Origin: JAPPLB01 sp965218555
GTDB taxonomy: Bacteria > Acidobacteriota > Terriglobia > Bryobacterales > UBA6623
DNA length: 64,000 nt
Direction of reading: 5' to 3'
Assembly: GCA_965218555.1 (NCBI GenBank)
Contig: OZ244625.1
Span: 2,852,001-2,916,000, forward strand
The notes under the pieces are model-generated. The model was not told the origin of the DNA. It was given only the letters and a program-made list of their open reading frames with translations, and made no database searches. Shown one piece after another: positions 46,367 to 54,414 of the stretch. Within the stretch, counting starts at the first letter, position 1. Each line of letters starts with the position of its first letter. A program made the translations under genes and the position numbers.

Positions 46367-46380
46367 TGGTGGACCGCATG
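46367..46380 (+). repeat. Right copy of tRNA-Ala 3'-end repeat (putative attR, within the tRNA)
   Basis: TGGTGGACCGCATG, the complement of the last 14 nt of tRNA-Ala, repeated in direct orientation at 38262-38275. The intact tRNA is kept on this side, as expected when an element carries a copy of the tRNA 3' end. Confidence 0.6.
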
Positions 46381-46442
46381 GGATTCGAACCCACGACCTC
46401 GGCATTGCGAACGCCGCGCTCTCCCAACTGAGCTAGCGGCCC
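46367..46442 (-). tRNA. tRNA-Ala (anticodon CGC), CCA encoded
   Basis: The minus strand folds as a complete cloverleaf of 76 nt: acceptor GGGCCGC/GCGGTCC with a G-U pair, D stem GCTC/GAGC, anticodon stem CGGCG/TGCCG with loop TTCGCAA, variable AGGTC, T stem GTGGG/CCCAT with loop TTCGAAT, then discriminator A and encoded CCA. Anticodon CGC reads GCG (alanine). Confidence 0.95.
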
Positions 46443-46543
46443 ACGGAAGGGACTACCTGAAAGCGAGTATATCACGCGGTTTTTCAGCGCTTCGTTTGCG
46501 CGGAACTGCTGCTTGTCAGTGCCAAGGCAACGTTTCGGACCAC

Positions 46544-47146
46544 TCAGGTGGCCTCGATGATCTTCACGACGTCCAGGTAGAGATGCCGCGCCCGCGTGAC
46601 CGTAAATCCCGCCTTCTTGACGTTGCCGACGGTGTCGCGTATGACCTCGGGACCCAGCTTGCGGCTGATGGGATTCATCATGTGGAGTACGACATTGAAA
46701 GGAAACCAGCGGCTGCCCGTGTGCTCGAACATGCGCAGCTCTCCACCGGGCTTGACCACACGGCGGAGTTCGCACAAACCTTTGACCGGATCGGGCACGG
46801 AGCAGAAAGTACAACTCGTGTAGGCCTGATCGAACGTGTCGTCGTCGAAGTCGAGATGCTGCGCGTCCATCTCGCGCAGTTCCAATCGGCCGTCGTAGGC
46901 TTCTGCCCGTGGCCGGGCCTTGTCGAGCATGCGCGGGCTGATATCGATGGCGGTGATGTCCTGGTGCGGCGGAAAAAACTGGATGTCGAGCCCGGTGCCG
47001 ACGGCCAGGAAGAGCACTTTGCCGCGCATGGAAGCAAAAAATTCGTGCTTGAGGGGACCCCACCGCTTCTCGGGACCGCGGGAATTGAAGAAGTCGAAGC
47101 CGCCCGCGGCCCCATCCCACTTCGCGCGCACCTCGGACGCACTCAT
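46544..47146 (-). CDS. SAM-dependent methyltransferase, METTL7/PmtA-like
   Basis: About 200 residues from ATG 47146. Class I Rossmann motifs: VLFLAVGTGLDIQFFPP (SAM-binding glycine loop), ITAIDISPRMLDKARPRA, LELREMDAQHLDFDDDTFD, TFCSVPDPVKGLCELRRVVKPGG, ELRMFEHTGSRW. This resembles the small phospholipid or thiol methyltransferases (PmtA, METTL7-type) rather than nucleic-acid enzymes; the acceptor is not known. It overlaps the upstream membrane-protein gene by 4 bp (ATGA), suggesting the methyl acceptor or product is in the membrane. It ends about 100 bp before tRNA-Ala. Confidence 0.83.
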   Translation of the reverse strand: MSASEVRAKWDGAAGGFDFFNSRGPEKRWGPLKHEFFASMRGKVLFLAVGTGLDIQFFPPHQDITAIDISPRMLDKARPRAEAYDGRLELREMDAQHLDFDDDTFDQAYTSCTFCSVPDPVKGLCELRRVVKPGGELRMFEHTGSRWFPFNVVLHMMNPISRKLGPEVIRDTVGNVKKAGFTVTRARHLYLDVVKIIEAT

Positions 47147-47514
47147 CGGGCATCTCCGGCAAGCGCGGCGTTCGCGATGTAGGTGAAGGCGAGGACGGAC
47201 AACCCGATACAAACACCCCACAGCGCTCCCTCGCCGCCGCCGGTCTCTTGCATCGAAGCTCTCATCGCAACCACCTTGCCGGCCGCCATGGATGTGAGCA
47301 TCATCGGAATCATCACTTCGAACGCGCCAAAGAACAGGCTGCATGTGATCTGGATCGGGATGCCCAGCAACATCCCCAGCGCCATGCCGGTGACCATCGC
47401 CGCCGGCATCGGCCAGTCTACGGAGATGAGTGTGGCCATGGCGGCGCCGACCGCCGAGCCGGCCAGCATGTTCGAAATCAGATCTCCCAAGATAAAGTAG
47501 GGGCGGGTTTCCAT
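47143..47514 (-). CDS. Small integral membrane protein
   Basis: 123 residues with about three to four hydrophobic helices: LISNMLAGSAVGAAMATLIS, MPAAMVTGMALGMLLGIPI, SLFFGAFEVMIPMMLTSM and, near the end, LWGVCIGLSVLAFTYIANAA. Glycine- and methionine-rich helices suggest tight packing or oligomer formation. No family name recognised. It overlaps the methyltransferase start by 4 bp and follows the aldolase gene by 29 bp, so it is part of the same operon. Confidence 0.7.
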   Translation of the reverse strand: METRPYFILGDLISNMLAGSAVGAAMATLISVDWPMPAAMVTGMALGMLLGIPIQITCSLFFGAFEVMIPMMLTSMAAGKVVAMRASMQETGGGEGALWGVCIGLSVLAFTYIANAALAGDAR

Positions 47515-47543
47515 CAGAGTCCGGTCCTGACCGGGGAAGAGAA

Positions 47544-48623
47544 CTACTTCAACCAGTCGTTCAAGTGGTTCGCGACGAAGGCGTCATCATTGAGATGCGG
47601 GTAGGCTTTGTGAACCCGATCGATCTCGTCGAGCTGTCCGGGCGAGAGAGTTTCTTTGGGATTCAGGCACCACCGGCCCTCCAGCAGACCTTGGCGGCGC
47701 AGAAGTTCGTGGATGCCCGGAATGCAGCCGGCGAACTGATGCTGCGGGTCGAACGCCGCGGCGTTGACGTCGGTGATCTGGGCCCCCATGGTCAACATCC
47801 GCTGTGGGATGGGCAGCCGCTGTTCGACCACCAGACGGCGGCACTCCTGCCATTGCAGAACCGCCTGCCGCGTCCAGAAAGCCCAATGACCGAGCAGGCC
47901 GCCGACAATGCGTATCCCGGTGGCCTTCTTATGTTGTGACAACTGGTAGGTGGTCAGCAGGTCGGCAATAATCGCGTCGTCATTACCGGTATAGAGAGCA
48001 ATGTCCTTCGCTCGGCCCGCCTCCTTCACCGCTCGGACGACGTCCAGCGTCTGATAGCGGTTGAAAGGCGCGATCTTGATCGCCACCACGTTTTCGATCT
48101 CCGCGAAACGCCGCCAGAACGAGTAAGGAAGAATGCGGCCTCCGACCGACGGTTGCAAGTAGAAACCGAATACAGGAATGACTTCAGACACCGCTTGCAC
48201 ATGAGCGATCAGCTTGTCGACGCTCTCCCCCGCCATCGCGCCGAGGCTCAGCAGTCCGGCATGGTATCCGAGATTCGACACGGTCCGGGCCTCGGCGACG
48301 GCTTGCTTGGTCTGACCGCAAACGCCGGCGACACGAATGAAACCCGCTTCGTAATTGGGCTCCTCGACGCGTATGGTTTCGGCTGCGAGCTCAAGCACCG
48401 GTCGGAATAAGCCTGCTTTGGGCTCGCGGATTTCAAATTGTGTTGTGTGGACACCCACCGCAATGCCCCCTGACCCGGCCGCCATGTAGTAGCGGGTGAG
48501 GGCTCGCTGCCGGCGTTCGTCCAGCTTGCGCCGGTGGTTGAGAGCCAGCGGATGGGCCGGGATGACGCACCCCTCGCGGAGTCGCCGAAGTACGGTTCGC
48601 GGCGGCATGGGCAGGCTCGTCAT
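47544..48623 (-). CDS. Dihydrodipicolinate synthase-family aldolase
   Basis: 359 residues, longer than classical DapA (about 290). Visible features of the N-acetylneuraminate lyase/DHDPS TIM barrel: CVIPAHPLALNHRRKLDERR, AGSGGIAVGVHTTQF, the proton-relay tyrosine in VFGFYLQPSVGG and the Schiff-base lysine in VVAIKIAPFNRYQTL. Substrate would be a 2-keto acid; the extra C-terminal ~60 residues (CLNPKETLSPGQLDEIDR) are a feature of this uncharacterised subgroup. It starts 9 bp after an NAD-dependent epimerase-like gene, so the pair probably works on the same sugar acid. Confidence 0.85.
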   Translation of the reverse strand: MTSLPMPPRTVLRRLREGCVIPAHPLALNHRRKLDERRQRALTRYYMAAGSGGIAVGVHTTQFEIREPKAGLFRPVLELAAETIRVEEPNYEAGFIRVAGVCGQTKQAVAEARTVSNLGYHAGLLSLGAMAGESVDKLIAHVQAVSEVIPVFGFYLQPSVGGRILPYSFWRRFAEIENVVAIKIAPFNRYQTLDVVRAVKEAGRAKDIALYTGNDDAIIADLLTTYQLSQHKKATGIRIVGGLLGHWAFWTRQAVLQWQECRRLVVEQRLPIPQRMLTMGAQITDVNAAAFDPQHQFAGCIPGIHELLRRQGLLEGRWCLNPKETLSPGQLDEIDRVHKAYPHLNDDAFVANHLNDWLK

Positions 48624-48632
48624 GCGGAATGG

Positions 48633-49682
48633 CTAGAAGGAGCCTTGGCGCTCCTCGAAGTGAGTCGGCTTGCCGAGGCTGAGGCCGCCTTGTTCGACCC
48701 AATGCGCGGTCCACGCGATCATCTGGTCGATCGAGACGGTCTCGGCATCAAGCAGCTCCCGGCAACGGGCGGCATTGCTGAGCAGCGCCGTCTCGCTTTC
48801 TACGCCTTCAAAAACCGGCTCGATACCCCAGTATTCGCCGAACTGCTCCGCCAGCCAGCGCGTCGAAAGCGTTGCGGACCCGGTCAAGTTGAGGACAAAG
48901 GCCGGCGATGAGCAATGCGTAAACGAACGGAGCGCAGCGGAATTCGCATCCCGTTGCCAGATGACGTTGACATGACCCATCACCAGTGAAACCGGCTTTC
49001 GGACAAGTACCTTTTCGGCGATGTCGCGCAGCACGCCGTAGCGCAGGTCGATGGCGTAGTTGAGCCGCAGGATCGTGACGGCCGTTCCGTTGCGGCTGCT
49101 GAAGTACTGAAAGATACGTTCCCGGGCCAAGGCGGACTGCGCGTATTCGCCGATCGGCCCCGGAGGGTGTGACTCCACCGGCCCGCCGCTCTTGACGGAA
49201 GTGAAAGGGTAGACGTTGCCCGTCGAGAAGCTGACGATGCGAGAGTCGCGAAAACGATCGGCCACGATACCGGGCGCATAGGAGTTGATTGCCCAAGTGA
49301 GTGGTTGATTATCGTGCGTGCCGAATTTCTGCCCGGCCATGTACAGCACGTTGGGGCAGTTCGGCAGCTTGCCCACGGCCGCGCGGTCAAGCAGATCGCA
49401 GGCAACCGTTTCCATCCCTTCTTTTTCCAGAGGTTCACGGATTCCCGGATTCGAAAAACGGGCAACTCCGATGATCCTCTTTCTCACACCCGCCTTCTCA
49501 CTGGAGCGCCGCGCGAGGCGTGCCAAGCTCGGGCCCATCTTGCCCGAAACACCCAGCACAAGTAGATCCCCCTCCAGCGCCGCCATCGCCTCCGCATCCG
49601 CTTCTGTGGGACGCGTCAGGACTTCCTCGAGCTCAGCTTTCGTTTCGATGACGGATGACTCTGCTGAGGAAGTGGCCGGCAT
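48633..49682 (-). CDS. NAD-dependent epimerase/dehydratase-family protein
   Basis: About 349 residues from ATG 49682. After about 40 residues comes the Rossmann motif LLVLGVSGKMGPSLARLARR (G-x-S-G-K-M-G in place of GxxGxxG), then NVLYMAGQKFGT, IVSFSTGNVYPFT, and the extended-SDR region EYAQSALARERIFQYFS. The usual catalytic Y-x3-K reads E-Y-A-Q-S-A here, so the lysine is not where expected and activity may differ. It heads the epimerase-aldolase pair (9 bp apart) and lies 20 bp after a hypothetical gene. Confidence 0.78.
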   Translation of the reverse strand: MPATSSAESSVIETKAELEEVLTRPTEADAEAMAALEGDLLVLGVSGKMGPSLARLARRSSEKAGVRKRIIGVARFSNPGIREPLEKEGMETVACDLLDRAAVGKLPNCPNVLYMAGQKFGTHDNQPLTWAINSYAPGIVADRFRDSRIVSFSTGNVYPFTSVKSGGPVESHPPGPIGEYAQSALARERIFQYFSSRNGTAVTILRLNYAIDLRYGVLRDIAEKVLVRKPVSLVMGHVNVIWQRDANSAALRSFTHCSSPAFVLNLTGSATLSTRWLAEQFGEYWGIEPVFEGVESETALLSNAARCRELLDAETVSIDQMIAWTAHWVEQGGLSLGKPTHFEERQGSF

Positions 49683-49702
49683 GGACGCAAGGCGAGGTCC
49701 GG

Positions 49703-50473
49703 CTAAAGCTCTTCGGGAAAGAGCGCGAAGCCTTTGGGGGGAGGAAGCAGTTCTCTGAGCAGCACAAGCCGCCGCCGCAGTGGACGGCTTGCCAACTGAC
49801 GCGGACCCGCCACGATGTCGATATCGCAGCACAGCCCGTGAAGATAGAAAGTGAGAGTGTCGGTCATCGCTTGCCGCAGATAGGCCCGCATCGTCTTCGA
49901 ATTGCGTTTCGGGTCGAGTCCCCGCTGCAGCAAGTCTTCCTTGAGGGTCCAGCTTGCCTCGTCGACTTCGCCGTGCGTTCCGCTTGCCAGTTCTTCACGG
50001 ATCAGAGCATCGAAGCGTTCGCGTTGCTTGTCGCCAAGCCCGGCTGTAATCAGGTTGGCCAGGCCGTTGAAGAAAACGTAATGATAGTCTGCCAGATCCT
50101 GATTCTCGACCGCCAGAAACAGGAATGTGCTGTCGGCTTCGTTGAGATAGTGGGCCAACAGTTGCCTCTTTGCAGCCGGCCGGCGGAAAGCGACCATCTC
50201 GCCCCGAGTAGCGCCCGCTGACCGTCTCGTTTTCGTCGGTTTCTTCTCGGCGGCTGAGCCTTCGAGATAAGGGACCAGCACAAAACGAAGCCGCGGTAAA
50301 ACCTCGCCGACCTTGGGCGGTACCGCTGCGATGGGATCAAAGAGCCAGCGTCGAAGATCGCCTTCCTCCACAGGCATCGCGGTGAAGTAACTGAACGATT
50401 TGTTGATGGGCACCATCTGCGTGTGGCATTGCGCAACAAGGGTGCCAACAGGGATCTTGTAGGAAGAGGGCAT
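49703..50473 (-). CDS. Conserved hypothetical protein, operon leader
   Basis: 256 residues, no signal peptide or membrane segment. Protein-like throughout: VGTLVAQCHTQMVPINKSFSYF, LPRLRFVLVPYLEGSAAEKK, RQLLAHYLNEADSTFLFLAVENQDLADYHYVFFNGLAN (quoted in part), DKQRERFDALIREELASGTHGEVDE, and MTDTLTFYLHGLCCDIDIV. It is mostly helical after residue 110. I do not recognise a family. It is the first gene of the minus-strand run 50473-46544. Confidence 0.65.
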   Translation of the reverse strand: MPSSYKIPVGTLVAQCHTQMVPINKSFSYFTAMPVEEGDLRRWLFDPIAAVPPKVGEVLPRLRFVLVPYLEGSAAEKKPTKTRRSAGATRGEMVAFRRPAAKRQLLAHYLNEADSTFLFLAVENQDLADYHYVFFNGLANLITAGLGDKQRERFDALIREELASGTHGEVDEASWTLKEDLLQRGLDPKRNSKTMRAYLRQAMTDTLTFYLHGLCCDIDIVAGPRQLASRPLRRRLVLLRELLPPPKGFALFPEEL

Positions 50474-50599
50474 GTGAGTCGCCGCTACGCGAGACTCATT
50501 CTAACAAAGGGCCTTCGCCGCCCGGACGCGGATTGACCATAACGACCCCGGCAGCCAGGCGCCAACACATCCCGTCTATGTCGTTAGTCGGACGGGATG

Positions 50600-51250
50600 C
50601 TAGACCCGGCGAAAGAGGCGCGCCGCCAGCATTGCCAGCCCGGGCAGCAGAATCGAACCCGCGAACGCCAACAGGAACGAGTTGACCTCCACGGCGTATG
50701 CGCCGACGGCCGCGTAGGTTACGGCAATACCCAGGTTCGCAAGCCCGGTCAAGAATAGGACGCGGCGGAGCGGCATCTCACTCAAACCCGCCAATACGAC
50801 CGAAGCTTCGGCCAAAACCGGGACAGCCCTTAGCACCACGATCATCCAGTCACCGAACCGTTTACGGACGGTGGCGGCGTGTTGGAATTCGGCCTCGCCC
50901 ACAAACCGCAGCGCCACCGCGCGGCCACAGCGTGAACCGAACGCGTAGCCTGCCACGGCGCCGGCCATCAATCCCGACCAGGTCGCGACAGTTCCGTACC
51001 ACAGTCCGAGCAGGTAGCCGGAAGCCGTAGCCACAAAGCTCGACGGAATGGGCAACAGGATGTCTGTGGCCAACAACCCGACGAGCACGGCGGCCACCGC
51101 CCAAGGCGAACCCTGCTTATCGATGATCGCCTCGCTCCAACTGATCATCTGCTCTTCAAATAGCAGGAAGGGCACAATGATCAACAGCAGTAAACCTAGA
51201 CTGAGCAGAGACCATCGCCATGTCGGACTCATGAGCTTTACGAGACGCAC
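50600..51250 (-). CDS. TVP38/TMEM64 (VTT, DedA-like) membrane protein
   Basis: 216 residues (ATG 51232 is an alternative start). Five to six hydrophobic helices with the VTT-domain hallmarks: ATDILLPIPSSFVATASGYLLG (the re-entrant loop motif), GLMAGAVAGYAFGSRCGR, VVLRAVPVLAEASVVLAGLSEMPLRRV. The F/R-x-x-P...G pattern defines the DedA/VTT superfamily, which in bacteria affects membrane lipid flipping and homeostasis. It sits 127 bp upstream of the operon 50473-46544 in the same direction. Confidence 0.85.
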   Translation of the reverse strand: MRLVKLMSPTWRWSLLSLGLLLLIIVPFLLFEEQMISWSEAIIDKQGSPWAVAAVLVGLLATDILLPIPSSFVATASGYLLGLWYGTVATWSGLMAGAVAGYAFGSRCGRAVALRFVGEAEFQHAATVRKRFGDWMIVVLRAVPVLAEASVVLAGLSEMPLRRVLFLTGLANLGIAVTYAAVGAYAVEVNSFLLAFAGSILLPGLAMLAARLFRRV

Positions 51251-51359
51251 TCCTCGGCGGAGCGCTTCATTCTAGCGATGCAATGTTAGGTCCACCAGCA
51301 GCCGGCCTCATCACCTTCAGAGAACCTTCGGAAAGCTCTCGATACGATGTGGCCGGGGA

Positions 51360-51430
51360 CCTGTCCGATGCTCGAAGAATCATCGAAGAGTGGAGAATCC
51401 ACTACAACACCGTCCGGCCGCGGAACAGGC
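51360..51430 (+). pseudogene. IS3-family transposase (OrfB) 3' fragment
   Basis: One frame reads LSDARRIIEEWRIHYNTVRP, the conserved end of IS3-family OrfB (pattern W...YN..RPH..L). Only about 22 residues remain. It stands directly at the 5' side of the broken PAP2 gene, so the insertion probably removed that gene's start. Confidence 0.65.
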
Positions 51431-52096
51431 GCCCACCCTCAACCAGTTTCCAAGGGACCTGGGCCGTAACTTCAGGAGTCTTTGGTCAACCGACAATCTC
51501 CGCCCTCTTCTCGTCGGAGCCGCCGGGGCCGCGGCGGCCATCCCCGCAGATGAGCCGATTACGGATTTCTTCCAGCGCCGCTCTCGGTGGCAAGGCTTCG
51601 ATTCGCTCGGAAAGACGGCGGGCAAGTCGTACTGGGTCCCGCGATCGGGCTCTCTCTTCTCATAAGCCGCACCACGGACAATCCCCAGTACCAGAGATTC
51701 ACCTACGACCTCGCGCAAGGTTTTGTGATTACTAACGTTGTCACCGGCGGCCTCAAAGAGATTACGAACCGCCGGCGCCCCGACCGGACAAGCCGGTTGT
51801 CCTTTTCGTCCGGACACACATCGAACTCCTTCATGTGGGCAACCGTGGTGTCGCACCACTACGGTTGGAAGGCCGGGGTCCCCGCCTACGTCTTCGCCAG
51901 TTACGTCGGAGCGAGCCGGCTGCACTCACGGAAGCACTATCTGACCGACGTGGTCGCCGGCGCCACCCTTGGCTACATCGTCGGCCGGACCGTGAGCCGC
52001 CGCGGGGCCGCCGACCAAGAACGCCGCTTGCAATGGGGCGTCTCCGTTCCTCCGGGGGGCGGCGCCGCACTCGGCGTTGGGATTCGCCTGTGGTGA
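51431..52096 (+). pseudogene. PAP2-family phosphatase gene, 5'-truncated and frameshifted
   Basis: The first frame gives TLNQFPRDLGRNFRSLWS, DNLRPLLVGAAGAAAAIP, WQGFDSLGKTAGKSY; at about 51630 the frame shifts and continues VLGPAIGLSLLISRTTDN, then the three PAP2 phosphatase motifs KEITNRRRP, FSSGHTSNSF and ASRLHSRKHYLTD. The catalytic histidines are therefore present. The start codon and signal peptide are missing, replaced by IS3 relic sequence. If the shift is not a sequencing error, it is a pseudogene of an outer-envelope lipid/polyisoprenyl phosphatase. Confidence 0.7.
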
Positions 52097-52359
52097 GACG
52101 CTGCCGGGGCCACGATCTGCAGAACCTTCTCGCGTCGCAAGGATTCGCCGCGCAAGAAAACCGGTCAACTCCCGGGCGCAGGGACTTGGGTGGAGTTCTT
52201 CCCCGGGTGAGGATCTTCTCATTCACGATGCCCCGGCGCCGTGGCCGGCTTTCATCGAAGCCGGCGAGGTCGCATTCTTCACGGAAGCCCCGGACGACTC
52301 TCTGGAGGAGGTCGGCGCCTCTCTCAACGGCGTAAATGAGGGTTTCGTCTATCATGTAG

Positions 52360-53331
52360 ATGATGTCCGCGGGATCTGTCGTGACAACGGACCTGATCGA
52401 GCGCGTTGCGTCGCTGGAAGCGTCCGTGACGCGGGTGATTCGGGGCAAGCCGGAGGCCGTGCGACTGGCGGTCGCCTGCCTGTTGGCGCGTGGACATTTG
52501 TTGATCGAAGATGTTCCCGGTGTGGGCAAGACGACCTTGGCTCACACCTTGGCGCGGAGCCTCGACAGCCGGTTTCAGCGTATTCAGTTCACCAGCGACA
52601 TGCTGCCGGCTGACGTTGTCGGTGTTACGATTTACAACAGCGCCCGCCAGGATTTCGAATTCAAACCGGGGCCGATCTTCACCAACTTCCTGCTGGCCGA
52701 CGAGATCAACCGGACGACCCCCAAAACGCAGTCCGCTCTGCTCGAGTCGATGAACGAGCGCCAAGTCACGATCGAGGGCAACTCGTATCCTCTGCCCGAC
52801 CCGTTCATGGTGATCGCAACCCAGAATCCGACGGAATATCATGGAACCTACCCGTTGCCGGAATCGCAACTGGACCGTTTTTTGTTGCGGATTGAGATGG
52901 GGTATCCCGACGCTGCCAGCGAACGCGAGATTCTCCGCTCGCAACGGCAGGGTTCCATGGACAATATCGAAGTGACCCCGGTCGCGGGCGGCGACGACAT
53001 CCTCGAGTTGCAGCGGCAGGTGGAAGATGTGCGTGTGGACGAGACGGTGGTCGATTATCTGATGGCGATTGTCGAGAAGACGCGCGCACACGAGCAGTTG
53101 GCGCTGGGTGTCAGCCCACGTGGCTCCATGGCGCTCTATCGAGGCGCTCAGGCATTGGCGCTGACAGAAGGGCTTACCTACACGACTCCGGATCACATCA
53201 AGCGCCTCGTCCGGCCGGTGTTCGCTCACCGCCTCGTGCCCGATGTTCGGCAGGGTCCAGGCTCCCATCCCGCGGGACGGTGTTCGCAGATCCTCGAGGA
53301 AATCCTCCATACTGTTCCGGTGCCGATCTAA
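52360..53331 (+). CDS. MoxR-family AAA+ ATPase
   Basis: 323 residues. Walker A GVGKTT in LLIEDVPGVGKTTLAHTLA, sensor region IQFTSDMLPADVVGVTIY, Walker B LLADEINRTTPKTQSALLE, then MNERQVTIEG, VIATQNPTEYHGTYPLPESQLDRF and the C-terminal lid GVSPRGSMALYRGAQALAL. MoxR ATPases act as chaperones for metal- or VWA-containing partners, usually encoded next door with a DUF58 protein. No DUF58 or VWA gene follows here; instead a YchF-like GTPase starts 10 bp later, its ribosome site overlapping the MoxR stop codon. Starts at 52360, 52363 or GTG 52378 are possible. Confidence 0.9.
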   Translation: MMSAGSVVTTDLIERVASLEASVTRVIRGKPEAVRLAVACLLARGHLLIEDVPGVGKTTLAHTLARSLDSRFQRIQFTSDMLPADVVGVTIYNSARQDFEFKPGPIFTNFLLADEINRTTPKTQSALLESMNERQVTIEGNSYPLPDPFMVIATQNPTEYHGTYPLPESQLDRFLLRIEMGYPDAASEREILRSQRQGSMDNIEVTPVAGGDDILELQRQVEDVRVDETVVDYLMAIVEKTRAHEQLALGVSPRGSMALYRGAQALALTEGLTYTTPDHIKRLVRPVFAHRLVPDVRQGPGSHPAGRCSQILEEILHTVPVPI

Positions 53332-53340
53332 GGAGTAGGT

Positions 53341-54414
53341 TTGCGCACCGCCATCATCGGCCTGCCGCAGGTCGGTAAGACATCCCTCTTTACGATTCTG
53401 ACCGGGCAGGCGCATTCGAGTCGCATGGGAACTGCGGCCGTGCAGATCGGGATGGCGGCGGTGCCTGATTCGCGCCTTGAACACCTGGCGGAGATTTTCC
53501 GGCCATCCAGGGTTACTCACGCGACGGTGGAGTATGTGGACATGCCCGCGCTCTCCAAAGAGAGTCTGGCTGATGCGGGCTACATCGGCGCATTGCGCCT
53601 GGCGGACGCCTTTCTGCATGTTCTACGGCTTTTCGAGGAAGACACCGTGATGCATATCGAGGGTGCTCTGGACGCGAAACGCGATTGGCAGAACCTCGAG
53701 TTGGAGTTGCTGCTGAACGACCTCGTCGTCGTCGAGAAACGCCTGGAACGGGTCGAGAAAGACTTGGGCCGCATCAAGAATCCGGATCTGCACCACGAAC
53801 GCGACCTCCTTCTTCAATGCAAGGAAGCCCTGGAGGCGGAGTGCCCCTTACGCGAGCTTGCCCTCGGCGCCGAAGAGGAGAAGCGAATGCGTGGTTTTCA
53901 GTTCCTCTCGGCGAAGCCGATGTTGTTGGTTCTGAATCTTGGTGAGTCGCAGGCGGATCGGCTCGAGGAGATCGAGAAGCAGTACGAAGAGCAGTGGCTG
54001 GGCTCTCAACCGAACGTCGCGATGACCGCGGTGTGCGGCGGCATCGAGGCCGAGATCGCGGAACTGCCCGCGGACGAGGCGCAGGAATATATGACGAGCT
54101 ATGGGCTGAAACAGTCAGGCCTTGAACGTCTCGTTCAGGCGACGTACTCATTGTTGGGTCTGATGTCGTTCTTGACGGCGAGCGAGACCGAAGTGAGAGC
54201 CTGGACGATCCCCAAGAACACTCCGGCGCTGAAAGCAGCGGGCGCGATCCACACGGACTTCGAGAAGAAGTTCATTCGAGCGGAAGTCATCCCGTGGAGG
54301 AAGCTGCTCGAGCGAAACGGCTACGCCGGCGCTCGTGCGCATGGGGAATTGCGGCTCGAAGGGAAAGAGTACGTTGTTCAAGAGGGGGACGTGCTGCTCA
54401 TCCGGCACGGCTGA
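53341..54414 (+). CDS. ychF: YchF/Obg-like GTPase with TGS-type C-terminus
   Basis: 357 residues from TTG 53341, with AAGGAG overlapping the preceding stop. The P-loop reads GLPQVGKTS (YchF consensus GLPNVGKST), DMPAL takes the place of the G3 DxxG motif, and LNLGES the G4 position, as in YchF proteins that bind ATP as well as GTP. A coiled-coil insert lies around 110-175 (LVVVEKRLERVEKDLGRI). The C-terminus has the DUF933/TGS features SFLTASETEVRAWTIPKNT, AAGAIHTDFEKKFIRAEVI, LEGKEYVVQEGDVLLIRHG. Expected role: ribosome-associated ATPase/GTPase in stress response. Repeat copy D begins at its TGA stop. Confidence 0.88.
   Translation: MRTAIIGLPQVGKTSLFTILTGQAHSSRMGTAAVQIGMAAVPDSRLEHLAEIFRPSRVTHATVEYVDMPALSKESLADAGYIGALRLADAFLHVLRLFEEDTVMHIEGALDAKRDWQNLELELLLNDLVVVEKRLERVEKDLGRIKNPDLHHERDLLLQCKEALEAECPLRELALGAEEEKRMRGFQFLSAKPMLLVLNLGESQADRLEEIEKQYEEQWLGSQPNVAMTAVCGGIEAEIAELPADEAQEYMTSYGLKQSGLERLVQATYSLLGLMSFLTASETEVRAWTIPKNTPALKAAGAIHTDFEKKFIRAEVIPWRKLLERNGYAGARAHGELRLEGKEYVVQEGDVLLIRHG

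Larger units (their letters stand above)
38262..46380. mobile_element. Candidate genomic island at tRNA-Ala
   Basis: An 8.1-kb stretch bounded by the 14-bp direct repeat of the tRNA-Ala 3' end. Contents: a gene relic on the minus strand, one giant Calx-beta/autotransporter gene with strongly G/C-ending codons, further relics, and a signal-peptide gene cut short just before the tRNA. No integrase gene is left, so if this is an island it is degraded or was moved in trans. Confidence 0.5.

Noticed and set aside
52097..52359. Open frames on both strands between the PAP2 relic and moxR
   Set aside because: Both strands look moderately protein-like (for example MIDETLIYAVERGADLLQR on minus) but neither shows a family or a good start signal; I could not decide, so none is called.
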